A stretch of 64,000 bases of DNA, taken from NCBI RefSeq assembly GCF_030758955.1, contig NZ_CP132360.1:1013821-1077820 (forward strand), written 5' to 3'. Positions 50,123 to 59,063 of the stretch are shown piece by piece. How positions within the stretch are numbered: the stretch's first letter is position 1; the number at the start of each line of letters is the position of its first letter. The translations under genes and the position numbers were made by a program. Source of the DNA: Agrococcus beijingensis (GTDB taxonomy: Bacteria > Actinomycetota > Actinomycetes > Actinomycetales > Microbacteriaceae). Below the pieces are notes generated by a model. That model was not told the origin of the DNA and did no database searches. It was given only the letters and a program-made list of their open reading frames with translations.

Positions 50123-52129
50123 ATGCTGTCGGCAGGTCGCCTGGCGCGACGGCGCGCGACAGCGTGCGCCGCCGCTGCTGTCGCGACGGCACTGCTCGCA
50201 GCCCCGCTCGCCGGCGCCGATCGGGCGCAGGCCGCCATCGCTCCGGCGAGCGATGGGGAGCTCTCCATCGCACCCGTCGACCCGCTGCTCAGCGAGGGCG
50301 AGCGGCTCGTGCTCCAGGTGACGATCGACAACGCCTCGGCCACCGCCTCGCCCGCCACGACGGTCGACGTGCTGCTGACGACCGCTCCCATCGCCACCCG
50401 CTACGCCCTCACCCGCTGGTTCGACGGCCAGGCCATCGCCGCGAACCGCAGCATCGCGACCGTCGAGCTGCCCGAGGTCGCTGCGCTCGAGCAGGAGACC
50501 GTCACGGTGACCGTCGAGGCGGATGCGCTGGGTCTCGACGGGACGCCGTGGGGCGCCTACGGGATCGCCGCGTCCGCGCCGAGCATGAGCGGGGCGACGA
50601 GCGTCGTCGTGCGCGACGAGCCGGGCGAGTCGAGCCCCACCAGGCTCGCGCTCGCCGCGCCCATCGACGCCCCGGTCGAGGAGAGCGGGCTGCTGGCTGC
50701 CGACGACCTGGCCGCCGCCACCGGGCCCCGCGGGCTCGCGCGCACCACGCTCGACGCCGCCCTGGCAGCCGGTGCGACGGTCGGCGTCGACCCCGCCTTC
50801 GGCGCGAGCGCCGCTGCGCTCGGCCAGGAGGCGCCGGCTGCCGCGAGCGCGTGGCTCGATGCCGCAGACACGCCCTCCGCCTACCCGCTGCTCTACGCCA
50901 ACGCCGACCCGATCGCGCTGGTGCGCGCGGGCCTGTACCCGGTCGAGCCGCTCGGCATCCCGATCGCCGACGGCTCACCGCTCGCCCCCTCGGCCGGCGT
51001 GGTCGGCTCGCGCCGGCCCGTGATCGACGCCACCTCGGCCGTGATGAACCAGGACGACCTCGTTGCGCTCTCGGGCATCGGCACCGTGGTGCTGTCGACC
51101 GGCAACCTCGACGAGCAGATCGGCGGCCGCACCCCCGGCGCGCACATCGAGGTCGCCGGGGTCGAGGTGCTCGCCGCCGACGCCGAGGTGCAGCGCGCCG
51201 TGGGCGACGCCGCCTCCGCCGACGCCGTCGAGGCCTCCGAGGCGCGCGCCGAGCTCATGGCGCTGCTCGCGACGATCACCCGCGAGCGCCCCAGCGATCC
51301 ACGCACGCTCGCCGCGGTGCTGCCTGCCACGACGCAGGGCGCGAGCATCGAGACCCTCGCCGATCTCGCATCCGCCCGCTTCGTCGACACCGTCGGCATC
51401 GACGCGGCGCTCGAGGCCGAGTCCCGCCCCGCCGAGCTCTCGCCCCTCGAGGACCCGTCGCGGGTCGAGGGGGCGGTCTTCGTGCAGCAGGCGCTCGCGC
51501 ACGAGCAGGAGGTCGCGCGGGTCGCGAGCATCGTCGCCGACCCCTCGACGCTGCTCGCCGAGCTGCGGCTGTCGCTGCTGGCCGCGCTGCCCGACGCCGG
51601 CCGGCGGGTCACCGACGCCGACCGCGCCGCGATCGACGGCCTCGGCAGCGCCATGACCGTGCTGCGCAACGGCGTGCAGATCGTCGGCGGAAGCGAGATC
51701 CAGGCGGTCGGCGAGCGCGTGCCGATGCCCATCACCATCACCAACCAGCTCGACGAGGCTGCCGAGGTCGTGCTGACGGTGCGCGCGTCGAACGCGCTGA
51801 TGACGGTGCGCGAGCCCAGCACCACGATCGTGGTGCCCGCGGGCAGCCAGCAGCGCGTGCAGGTGCCGGTCGACATCGTCGGCACCGGCACCGTGCTGCT
51901 CATCGCCCAGCTGCACACGCCCGACGGGGTGCCGCTCGGCCAGATCCAGACGCTGCGGGTCAGCGCGCAGCCGACGATCGAGGTGGCCGTAGCCTGGGTG
52001 CTCGGCAGCGCCATCGTGCTGCTGCTCGGGTTCGGCATCTGGCGCTCCGTGCGCAAGCGCAGGCTCGGCAAGGCGCATGGTGACCTCGACACCCCTGAGG
52101 AGCACCGCGAGCAGGGGGATCCCGAGTGA
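50123..52129 (+). CDS. DUF6049-type secreted/membrane-anchored protein
   Basis: A 668-residue protein: signal peptide (ATACAAAAVATALLAAPLAG), then a long extracytoplasmic region (residues 40-620) with beta-sandwich-like segments at both ends (LVLQVTIDNASATASPATTV, ITITNQLDEAAEVVLTVRAS), one C-terminal helix (VAVAWVLGSAIVLLLGFGIW), and a basic then acidic tail. Position directly before murJ equals that of Rv3909 in M. tuberculosis, a family of unknown function probably tied to cell-wall assembly. GTGA overlap with murJ. Confidence 0.8.
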   Translation: MLSAGRLARRRATACAAAAVATALLAAPLAGADRAQAAIAPASDGELSIAPVDPLLSEGERLVLQVTIDNASATASPATTVDVLLTTAPIATRYALTRWFDGQAIAANRSIATVELPEVAALEQETVTVTVEADALGLDGTPWGAYGIAASAPSMSGATSVVVRDEPGESSPTRLALAAPIDAPVEESGLLAADDLAAATGPRGLARTTLDAALAAGATVGVDPAFGASAAALGQEAPAAASAWLDAADTPSAYPLLYANADPIALVRAGLYPVEPLGIPIADGSPLAPSAGVVGSRRPVIDATSAVMNQDDLVALSGIGTVVLSTGNLDEQIGGRTPGAHIEVAGVEVLAADAEVQRAVGDAASADAVEASEARAELMALLATITRERPSDPRTLAAVLPATTQGASIETLADLASARFVDTVGIDAALEAESRPAELSPLEDPSRVEGAVFVQQALAHEQEVARVASIVADPSTLLAELRLSLLAALPDAGRRVTDADRAAIDGLGSAMTVLRNGVQIVGGSEIQAVGERVPMPITITNQLDEAAEVVLTVRASNALMTVREPSTTIVVPAGSQQRVQVPVDIVGTGTVLLIAQLHTPDGVPLGQIQTLRVSAQPTIEVAVAWVLGSAIVLLLGFGIWRSVRKRRLGKAHGDLDTPEEHREQGDPE

Positions 52130-53787
52130 GCACAGGCAAGGCGAGCGCGATCATCGCAGCCGGCACGATGGTCTCGAGGCTGCTCGGGTTCGCCAAGATG
52201 GTGCTGCTCGCCGTCGCCATCGGCCAGTCGAGCTCGCTGGCCGCCGAGGCGTTCGGCATGGCGAACCAGCTGCCGAACAACGTCTACGCGCTCGTCGCCG
52301 GCGGCGTGATGAGCGCCGTGCTGGTGCCGCAGATCGTCAAGGCGTCGAGGGGCGCCGATGGCGGCGAGGCCTACGTCTCGAAGATCGTCACGCTCGGCGG
52401 CACCGTCTTCCTGCTGCTGACCGTGGTCGCGACGCTCCTCGCGCCGCAGCTCGTCGACATCTACGCGGTGAGCGCGGGCGCCGACGGCCGAGGCTTCGGC
52501 GCCGAGCAGCTCGACCTCGCCGTCGCGCTCGCCTACTGGTGCATGCCGCAGATCCTCTTCTACGCGATCTACACGCTGCTCGGCGAGATCTACAACGCGC
52601 GCAGCCAGTTCGGTCCCTACACCTGGGCCCCGGTCGTCAACAACCTGGTGTCGATCGCCGGCCTCGGGCTGTTCATCCTGCTGTTCGGCAACGACAAGAT
52701 CAACCGCCAGCTCGAGGTGTGGGACTGGGATCGCATCGCGCTGCTCGGCGCCGTCACGACCGGTGGTGTGGCCGTGCAGGCGATCGTGCTCGTGCTGTTC
52801 TTCCGCAAGACGGGGCTGAGGTTCACGCTCGACTTCCGCTGGCGAGGCGTCGGGCTCGGCGCGACGGGCATCGCCGCCAGCTGGCTGTTCGGCATCGTCA
52901 TCATCGGCCAGATCAAGGGCATCGTGCAGTCGCGCGTCGCATCGCTGGGCGAGGGCGCCAACATCGCCACGATGCAGAACTCCTGGTACGTCTTCTCGCT
53001 GCCGCACTCGATCATCGCCGTCTCGATCGCGATCGCGTTCTTCACCCGCATGTCGCACCACGCCACCCGCGACGACCTCTCCGGCATCCGGCAGGACGTC
53101 TCGAGCGCGCTCCGCTCGGTGGGCATGCTCACGACCATCTCGGCGCTGGTGCTGGCCGTCGTCGCCGTGCCGTTCTCGCGCATCCTCGAGGGTGGGTTCG
53201 ATCCGACCCTGGCGATGCCGTTCACCATCTGGGCGTTCCTGATCTGCCTGGTCGCCTTCAGCGCCGAGTTCGTGCTGCAGCGGGTCTTCTTCGCCCTCGG
53301 CGACACCCGCACGGCCTTCGTCTACGCGTGCGTGGGCATGTTCATCACCTTCGGGCTGCTCTGGTGGGCGTCGACGCTGCCCGGCAACTGGGTGATCGCC
53401 GGCACGGCGCTCGCCGTCTCGATCGCCAACCTCATCTCGTGCGCTGTCTGGCTCGTGCTCGTGCGCCGCAAGATCGGGCAGTTCGGCTTCAAGCTCATCG
53501 GCCTGCGGCACCTGCAGTACCTCGCCTACGGCCTCGTCGCGGCGGCCGGCGGCGTCGGTGCCACGTTCGCGCTCGGCGGCTACCGAGCCGATGGATTCGG
53601 CACGCAGTTCGTCTGGACGGCGATCCTCACCTGCGTCATCGCGGGCGCCGTGATGGCCGTCATCTACTTCGGGCTGCTGTACATCACCCGCAACCCCGAC
53701 TTCCGGTCGACGATCGACATCCTCGTCGCGAAGGTCAAGGGCGGCCGCCGCGAGGCCGACCCGGACCTCCCCAAGGAGCCCGTCTGA
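52126..53787 (+). CDS. murJ: Lipid II flippase MurJ
   Basis: A 553-residue MOP-superfamily flippase with about 14 helices. Early motif MVSRLLGFAKMVLLAVAIGQ, FGMANQLPNNVYALVAGGVM, PQILFYAIYTLLGEIYNARS and the FSAEFVLQRVFFALGDTRTA region are typical. It flips lipid-linked peptidoglycan precursor to the outer face. Unlike mycobacterial MurJ it has no cytoplasmic pseudokinase or extracellular C-domain. GTG start overlapping the DUF6049 stop. Confidence 0.94.
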   Translation: MSTGKASAIIAAGTMVSRLLGFAKMVLLAVAIGQSSSLAAEAFGMANQLPNNVYALVAGGVMSAVLVPQIVKASRGADGGEAYVSKIVTLGGTVFLLLTVVATLLAPQLVDIYAVSAGADGRGFGAEQLDLAVALAYWCMPQILFYAIYTLLGEIYNARSQFGPYTWAPVVNNLVSIAGLGLFILLFGNDKINRQLEVWDWDRIALLGAVTTGGVAVQAIVLVLFFRKTGLRFTLDFRWRGVGLGATGIAASWLFGIVIIGQIKGIVQSRVASLGEGANIATMQNSWYVFSLPHSIIAVSIAIAFFTRMSHHATRDDLSGIRQDVSSALRSVGMLTTISALVLAVVAVPFSRILEGGFDPTLAMPFTIWAFLICLVAFSAEFVLQRVFFALGDTRTAFVYACVGMFITFGLLWWASTLPGNWVIAGTALAVSIANLISCAVWLVLVRRKIGQFGFKLIGLRHLQYLAYGLVAAAGGVGATFALGGYRADGFGTQFVWTAILTCVIAGAVMAVIYFGLLYITRNPDFRSTIDILVAKVKGGRREADPDLPKEPV

Positions 53788-53854
53788 TCCACCGACGATG
53801 CACATGCACGGCGTCTAGGGTGGGCGGCACCGCACTGCTCGGAGGGGGCATCGC

Positions 53855-54244
53855 ATGGCTGGCCAGCTCGTCCGCATCGCCGCGCCGCTGATCGTCGGTG
53901 CCGCCGCCGGCATCGGCGCCATCATCGGCGCATCGCTCGCCAGGGATCGCGCGCAGCTGCGCGAGATCGAGCCGCCCGGCCGTCCGCTCGCGTTCGAGGG
54001 CTGGTGGTCGTCGGATGCGTCGTCGTCGCTCGCGCACGCGCATCCGGCCGTGCTCATGGTCGATGCCACATCCGCCCGCGTCATCGACTCGTGGGACCGT
54101 CGCCGGCGCGCCCGTGTCGAGCATCCGGTGGTGCGGCGCACGCCGGAATGGCCCCGGGAGGGCGTCATCGTGGTCGATGCGGCCACCGGCGACCTGCTGA
54201 CCGTGGTCAGCCCGGCGGGGCCGGCGGGAATGCCCGCCGCCTAG
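53855..54244 (+). CDS. Hypothetical protein with N-terminal membrane helix
   Basis: 129 residues: helix LVRIAAPLIVGAAAGIGAII near residues 5-25, then a short soluble region with repeated VVDA/MVDAT motifs (PAVLMVDATSARVIDSWDRR, VIVVDAATGDLLTVVSPAG). No family recognised. GGAGGGGG ribosome site. It lies between murJ and trxB, where mycobacteria carry sigM and another small gene; function unknown. Confidence 0.65.
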   Translation: MAGQLVRIAAPLIVGAAAGIGAIIGASLARDRAQLREIEPPGRPLAFEGWWSSDASSSLAHAHPAVLMVDATSARVIDSWDRRRRARVEHPVVRRTPEWPREGVIVVDAATGDLLTVVSPAGPAGMPAA

Positions 54245-54285
54245 AATCGGTTGTTCCGGACGCATCCCATCGAACAGGAGATCCT

Positions 54286-55260
54286 GTGCACGACGTCATC
54301 ATCATCGGCTCCGGCCCCGCGGGCTTCACCGCCGCCATCTACGCGGCGCGCGCGAACCTGAAGCCGGTCGTCCTGGCCTCGAGCGTCGAGATGGGCGGCG
54401 ACCTCATGACCACCACCGAGGTCGAGAACTTCCCCGGCTTCCCGAACGGCGTGCAGGGCCCCGAACTCATGTTCGCGATGCAGCAGCAGGCCGAGCGCTT
54501 CGGCGCCGACGTGCGCATGCAGGATGCCACCGAGCTCGAGCTCGACGGCGACGTGAAGCGGGTGTACGTGGGCGACGAGGTGCTCGAGGCGCGCACCGTC
54601 ATCTACGCGACGGGGTCGGCCTACCGCAAGCTCGGCATCGCCGGCGAGGAGCCCCTCTCTGGCCACGGCGTCTCCTGGTGCGCGACCTGCGACGGGTTCT
54701 TCTTCAAGCAGAAGCAGCTCATCGTGGTCGGCGGCGGCGACTCGGCCATGGAGGAGGCGACCTTCCTGACGAAGTTCGCCGACAAGGTCACCATCGTGCA
54801 CCGCTCCGAGTCGTTCCGCGCCAGCGAGGTCATGCTCGACCGCGCCCGCGCCGACGAGAAGATCGAGTTCCTCATGAACGCGGTCGTCGAGGAGATCAAC
54901 GGCTCCGAGATCAACGGCACGCAGCAGGTCAGTGGCGTCACGCTGCGCGACACCACGTCGGGCCAGGTCTGGGAGATGCCGGTCGACGGCGTCTTCGTCG
55001 CGATCGGCTCCGACCCGCGCACGCACCTCGTGCACGGGAAGCTCGACTTCACGCCTGAGGGCACGATCGCCGTCGAGGGCCGCTCGTCGCGCACCTCGGT
55101 GCCCGGTGTCTTCGCCGCCGGCGACGTCACCGACCCCATCTACCGCCAGGCCGTCACCGCCGCAGCGTCCGGCACGGTCGCCGCGCTCGACGCCCAGCAC
55201 TACTTGGCCGCGTACGCCGTGCCGGCCCTCGTCACCAGCCCCGAGGAGGCAGCACTGTGA
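54286..55260 (+). CDS. trxB: Thioredoxin-disulfide reductase
   Basis: A 324-residue flavoprotein: FAD motif DVIIIGSGPAGFTAAIYAAR, redox CxxC in GVSWCATCDGFFFKQK near residue 132, NADPH motif IVVGGGDSAMEEATFLTKFA, and terminal GVFAAGDVTDPIYRQAVTAA. It reduces TrxA at NADPH expense. GTG start with AGGAG 5 bases upstream. GTGA overlap with trxA downstream. Confidence 0.97.
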   Translation: MHDVIIIGSGPAGFTAAIYAARANLKPVVLASSVEMGGDLMTTTEVENFPGFPNGVQGPELMFAMQQQAERFGADVRMQDATELELDGDVKRVYVGDEVLEARTVIYATGSAYRKLGIAGEEPLSGHGVSWCATCDGFFFKQKQLIVVGGGDSAMEEATFLTKFADKVTIVHRSESFRASEVMLDRARADEKIEFLMNAVVEEINGSEINGTQQVSGVTLRDTTSGQVWEMPVDGVFVAIGSDPRTHLVHGKLDFTPEGTIAVEGRSSRTSVPGVFAAGDVTDPIYRQAVTAAASGTVAALDAQHYLAAYAVPALVTSPEEAAL

Positions 55261-55568
55261 AGGAAGTCACCACCGCATCGTTCGAGCAGGACGTGCTGAA
55301 GTCCGACAAGCCCGTCGTCGTCGACTTCTGGGCCGCCTGGTGCGGTCCGTGCCGCGCGGTCAGCCCCATCCTGGAGGCGATCGACAACGAGACCGAGAAG
55401 CTCGACGTCGTCAAGGTGAACGTCGACCAGGAGCCCGAGCTCGCCATGCGCTACAACATCACGTCGATCCCGGCGATGAAGGTCTTCCAGAACGGCGAGA
55501 TCGTCAAGGAGATGATCGGCGCGCGCCCGAAGCCCGCCATCGAGCAGGAGCTCGCAGCGTTCCTGTGA
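55257..55568 (+). CDS. trxA: Thioredoxin
   Basis: A 103-residue thioredoxin: VVVDFWAAWCGPCRAVSPIL with the CGPC active site near residue 29, YNITSIPAMKVFQNGEIVKE with the cis-Pro. It is the cytoplasmic disulfide reductant fed by TrxB. GTG start overlaps the trxB stop; a strong terminator follows. Confidence 0.97.
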   Translation: MKEVTTASFEQDVLKSDKPVVVDFWAAWCGPCRAVSPILEAIDNETEKLDVVKVNVDQEPELAMRYNITSIPAMKVFQNGEIVKEMIGARPKPAIEQELAAFL

Positions 55569-55582
55569 TCTGACCTGACACG

Positions 55583-55618
55583 AGAAGGGCCCGGTGGATG
55601 CGTCCACCGGGCCCTTCT
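55583..55618. terminator. Bidirectional terminator between trxA and parB
   Basis: AGAAGGGCCCGGTGGA (55583-55598) pairs perfectly with TCCACCGGGCCCTTCT (55603-55618) around a 4-base loop. It sits between the convergent trxA and parB genes. Confidence 0.92.
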
Positions 55619-55629
55619 GCACGCATCGG

Positions 55630-56679
55630 TCAGTCGTCGGTCGGCTCCGCACCGCCGCTGAAGCCCTGCTCCCCCAGCTGCCCGAGGATGCGGTTGAGGT
55701 CGCCCACCGTGGCGAAGTCGATGGTCAGCTGACCCTTCGAGCGGCCGAGCGCGATGCGCACGCGGGTGTCGAGCCTGTCCTCGAGCCGCGTGGCGATCTC
55801 ATCGAGCCCGTGCTGGACCGCGCCCTTGGTCGGCGCCTTGCGGGGGCTGCGCGTCTGCACGAGGCCCGCGGCAGCCTCCGCCGCACGCACTGAGAGATCC
55901 TCATTGATGATCTTCGCTGCCAGCTGCTCCATCGCCTCGGGCGTCGGCAGCGAGAGGATCGCTCGGGCGTGGCCCGCGGAGAGCACCCCGCTCGCCACGC
56001 GCGTCTGGATCGGCTCGGGGAGCTTCAGCAGCCGGATCGTGTTCGAGATCTGCGGCCGGCTGCGGCCGATGCGCTTCGACAGCTCGTCCTGGGTGATCGC
56101 GAAGTCCTCCATCAGCTGCTGATAGGCGGAGGCCTCCTCGAGCGGGTTCAGCTGGGCGCGATGGAGGTTCTCGAGCAGCGCATCGCGCAGCATCGCGTCG
56201 TCCGGCGTGTCCTTGATGACCGCGGGGATGGTCTCGAGGCCAGCCCGCTGGGTGGCGCGCCAGCGCCGCTCCCCCATGATGAGCTCGTAGCGCGTGCCGT
56301 CGGCGGCCGGCTCCACCGGGCGCACCACGATGGGCTGCAGCACGCCGAACTCGCGGATCGAGTGCTCCAGCTCGGCCAGGTCGTCCTCGTCGAACGCGGT
56401 GCGCGGCTGGCTGGCGTTGGGCCGGATCTCCGAGGGAGCGATGGCGGCGAAGCTCGCCCCCGGGATCTCCAGCAGCTCGTGCTCGTCCTGCTCTCCCGAG
56501 AAGAAGACGTCGACCGGCCGGCTCCCGGCCTTCGGTGCTCGCCGGCGACGTGTCGCCGGCGCAGCGGTCGACGCAGCGGCGTCATCCCTCGGGTCGGTGG
56601 GCTCGGCGGTCTCGGTGGGTGCGGGACCGGTCGGGATGAGCGCACCGATGCCTCGTCCCAGTCCTGCCTTCTTGCTCAT
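55630..56679 (-). CDS. parB: Chromosome partitioning protein ParB
   Basis: A 349-residue ParB. After an N-terminal KAGLGRGIGALIPTGP (the ParA-stimulating Arg/Lys start) comes a 70-residue linker, the CTPase/sulfiredoxin-like domain (RPNASQPRTAFDEDDLAELE, ELIMGERRWRATQRAGLETI), the HTH DELSKRIGRSRPQISNTIRL, and a C-terminal dimerisation domain. It loads at parS and spreads as a CTP-dependent clamp. The ATG overlaps the parA stop (ATGA). Confidence 0.96.
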   Translation of the reverse strand: MSKKAGLGRGIGALIPTGPAPTETAEPTDPRDDAAASTAAPATRRRRAPKAGSRPVDVFFSGEQDEHELLEIPGASFAAIAPSEIRPNASQPRTAFDEDDLAELEHSIREFGVLQPIVVRPVEPAADGTRYELIMGERRWRATQRAGLETIPAVIKDTPDDAMLRDALLENLHRAQLNPLEEASAYQQLMEDFAITQDELSKRIGRSRPQISNTIRLLKLPEPIQTRVASGVLSAGHARAILSLPTPEAMEQLAAKIINEDLSVRAAEAAAGLVQTRSPRKAPTKGAVQHGLDEIATRLEDRLDTRVRIALGRSKGQLTIDFATVGDLNRILGQLGEQGFSGGAEPTDD

Positions 56680-57560
56680 GCCGCTCCTCTGCGTGCGATC
56701 TCTGCGGCTGCCTCGCGATACGAGAGCGCACCGGGGCTGTTGGGGTCATAGGCGATCACGGTCTGCCCGTAGCCAGGCGCTTCCGAGACGCGCACCGAGC
56801 GCGGGATGACCGCCTCGAGCGTCTCGTCGGCGAAGTGCTCGCGCACCTCGTCGACCACCTGCCGCGACAGCAGCGTGCGGCCGTCGAACATCGTCAGCAG
56901 CACGGTCGAGAGGTCGAGCTTGGGGTTCAGGTGCGCCTTGATGCGATTGATGGTGTCGAGCAGCTGCGAGACGCCCTCGAGCGCGTAGTACTCGCACTGG
57001 ATCGGCAGCAGCACTTCCGTGGCGGCGGTGAATGCGTTGATCGTCAGCAGGCCCAGCGATGGTGGGCAGTCGATGAAGACGTAGTGCGGCGGCTCCTTGT
57101 GGCCGTTCAGGAACCCGTCGAGCGCCTCGCGCAGTCGGTGCTCCCGGCGCTCCATGACGGCCAGCTCGAGATCGGCTCCCGCGAGGTGGATGGTCGAGGG
57201 GACGACCTGCAGGCGGTCGCTCTGCGGGCTCACTGCGATCGCGTCGGCGAGCGGGTCGCCGTCGATGAGCACGTCATAGGTGCTGATCACGTCGGCGTGG
57301 TGATCGATGCCGAGGGCGGTGGATGCGTTGCCCTGCGGGTCGAGGTCGATCACCAGCACGCGCGCCCCGGCCTGCGCCAGTGCGGCCGCGATGTTCACAG
57401 CACTGGTGGTCTTGCCCACGCCGCCCTTCTGGTTCACCACCGTGAAGATGCGGGTTCGCGCCGGCAACGGCAGCTCGGCCGATGAGAGCGCCTGCCGTCG
57501 GCGCGCCATCGCCGCGAGCTCGCGGGCGATCGGGGTCGTGTCGAACTTTCCCGTGGTCAC
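56676..57560 (-). CDS. parA: Chromosome partitioning ATPase ParA
   Basis: A 294-residue deviant-Walker ATPase: FTVVNQKGGVGKTTSAVNIA near residue 43, LVIDLDPQGNASTALGI, YVFIDCPPSLGLLTINAFTA and YGQTVIAYDPNSPGALSYRE. It positions origins with ParB-parS. GTG start with an AGGAAGG site; the first parS lies 18 bases upstream of the start, so ParB binding could affect its transcription. Confidence 0.95.
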   Translation of the reverse strand: MTTGKFDTTPIARELAAMARRRQALSSAELPLPARTRIFTVVNQKGGVGKTTSAVNIAAALAQAGARVLVIDLDPQGNASTALGIDHHADVISTYDVLIDGDPLADAIAVSPQSDRLQVVPSTIHLAGADLELAVMERREHRLREALDGFLNGHKEPPHYVFIDCPPSLGLLTINAFTAATEVLLPIQCEYYALEGVSQLLDTINRIKAHLNPKLDLSTVLLTMFDGRTLLSRQVVDEVREHFADETLEAVIPRSVRVSEAPGYGQTVIAYDPNSPGALSYREAAAEIARRGAA

Positions 57561-57577
57561 GCGTGCCTTCCTATCGA

Positions 57578-57593
57578 TGTTTCACGTGGAACA
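57578..57593. other. parS site 1
   Basis: TGTTTCACGTGGAACA, one base from the consensus parS palindrome, 18 bases upstream of the parA start. Confidence 0.95.
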
Positions 57594-57712
57594 TCGCGGC
57601 TTTGCGCAGCGCGACGACGGTCCTGAACCGGCTCCCAGTCTGGCGCCTGCAGGCCCGATTGCAAAGTCGAGAGTTGCTCGTGCCTGTCCGGCCTTGTTTC
57701 ACCTACACACCG

Positions 57713-57734
57713 TTGTCCACAGCCATGTGGATAA
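57713..57734. promoter_or_regulatory. Pair of DnaA boxes upstream of parA
   Basis: TTGTCCACA (57713-57721) and TGTGGATAA (57726-57734) are box sequences on opposite strands 4 bases apart, the best DnaA-box pair in the parA upstream region. Confidence 0.65.
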
Positions 57735-58041
57735 CTCGTCGGCGTGTCCCTGCACCTCGAGGTGAGCCTGAAGCCCTGGCCTAGTGGCTCATAATCCGCG
57801 GGATCACGCGGAAACTGGGCCATTCGTCACGCCGTTCTGCGACCCTCAGGCTTGGCCAGGCTTCAGCAGTTATGCACATTTCTCCACAGGCACTGCGCAC
57901 GCCCGCACCCGGCGGGCTCGACCAGGAACAGGGAGCCGAGCCCTCGTCCGCGCTCCTCGCGCCTCGTTTTGAGGGATTGTCTGATCGCCACCACCTGGAG
58001 CGGGCCCAGGCGGACTCAACGCCACCGCGCCAGTTCGGCCG

Positions 58042-58057
58042 TGTTTCACGTGAAACA
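58042..58057. other. parS site 2 (perfect palindrome)
   Basis: TGTTTCACGTGAAACA, the exact consensus parS. Confidence 0.97.
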
Positions 58058-58432
58058 CGGAATGCGGTATGCACCACCCACGGCGACCGGCACAGCTGCG
58101 GTGATGAGCAGCAGCACCGCAACCTCATGGAGACGCGCGCATCAGCGTCGAAGGTGTCGCTTGCTCGACGCGAGCTGCTCAGGCGTGCACCGTGGCGGCG
58201 CCCAGGGAGATAGATGTTCGCCGCAGTGCGGCCGCCCTTTCGCGATCGCTAGCTCGCTCGGCCCGGCGCGGGTGCGCAGCACTCGGCGACGCGAGGGTCA
58301 AACTCGCGGATTCTGAAGCTGCGCCGTCAGCGCGTGCCTCCCTCGCGATCAGCGCATGCCTCCATCGAGCGCAGCAACTCCGGCCACGAGTGATCCCTGC
58401 CGACCGCCGACTGATGTGATCGCGATCTGGAA

Positions 58433-58448
58433 TGTTTCACGTGGAACA
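58433..58448. other. parS site 3
   Basis: TGTTTCACGTGGAACA, in the gene-free interval between parA and rsmG. Confidence 0.95.
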
Positions 58449-58514
58449 CCGGATCCCATCAGCGCAACGGGCTGCCGCACCGCGCTGGCGGCGGCGCGCC
58501 GACAACAGCAGTGA

Positions 58515-58530
58515 TGCTTCACGTGCAACA
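58515..58530. other. Degenerate parS site 4
   Basis: TGCTTCACGTGCAACA keeps the CACGTG core with two changes from the consensus. It lies between two canonical sites and may be a weak site. Confidence 0.65.
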
Positions 58531-58558
58531 TGCAAGGAGCGACGCTGCTCGGCGCCTG

Positions 58559-58574
58559 TGTTTCACGTGGAACA
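58559..58574. other. parS site 5
   Basis: TGTTTCACGTGGAACA, 126 bases after site 3. Confidence 0.95.
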
Positions 58575-58752
58575 TCCGCGGCGACCCGCTGGAAAGCTGG
58601 CCTGCGGATAGCGTGCGTCTCCACGAAGCGGCACGGGCGGCAGGGTTCGCGGCCAGCATGTGCATCCGGCAGCTCGACAGCGAGGTGCCCGGGGAACGCC
58701 TCGCGCAGCTGTCGCGCAGCATGCTGGCTGGCTGCAGCGACCGCCAGCGCCA

Positions 58753-58768
58753 TGTTTCACGTGGAACA
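58753..58768. other. parS site 6
   Basis: TGTTTCACGTGGAACA, the most origin-proximal copy in the window. The whole interval 57561-59063 contains no credible gene: apparent frames translate through the parS sites themselves. Confidence 0.95.
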
Positions 58769-59063
58769 TCAGCAGCGAATCACATGCGATGCCCGCCTGA
58801 CCCGCGTTCACCACGCAGTCGACGCACTCCTGCATCGGCAATGCGCGCCCACCGCGCCTGCCGCAACGCGGTGGCGCGGGGCGACACCCCTGACGGAATG
58901 CTGGCGAACGGCACGGAGCCGGATCCTCGCGTCGCACGCGGCTCGCGCACCACGCCGACGCCTCAGACCGCCACTCGTCCGCTGAAGCGACCGAAGGTCA
59001 GCAGTCCAGCTCGCAGCGCCCCAGTCCAGCGTGCAGCGCTCCCTGGCTCAGGGACCGCGGCAA

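Noticed and set aside
57852-58753. Several frames of 60-195 codons in the parA-rsmG gap
   Set aside because: They read through parS sites (giving CFTWN or MFHVKH peptides), share no codon bias with neighbours and have no ribosome sites.
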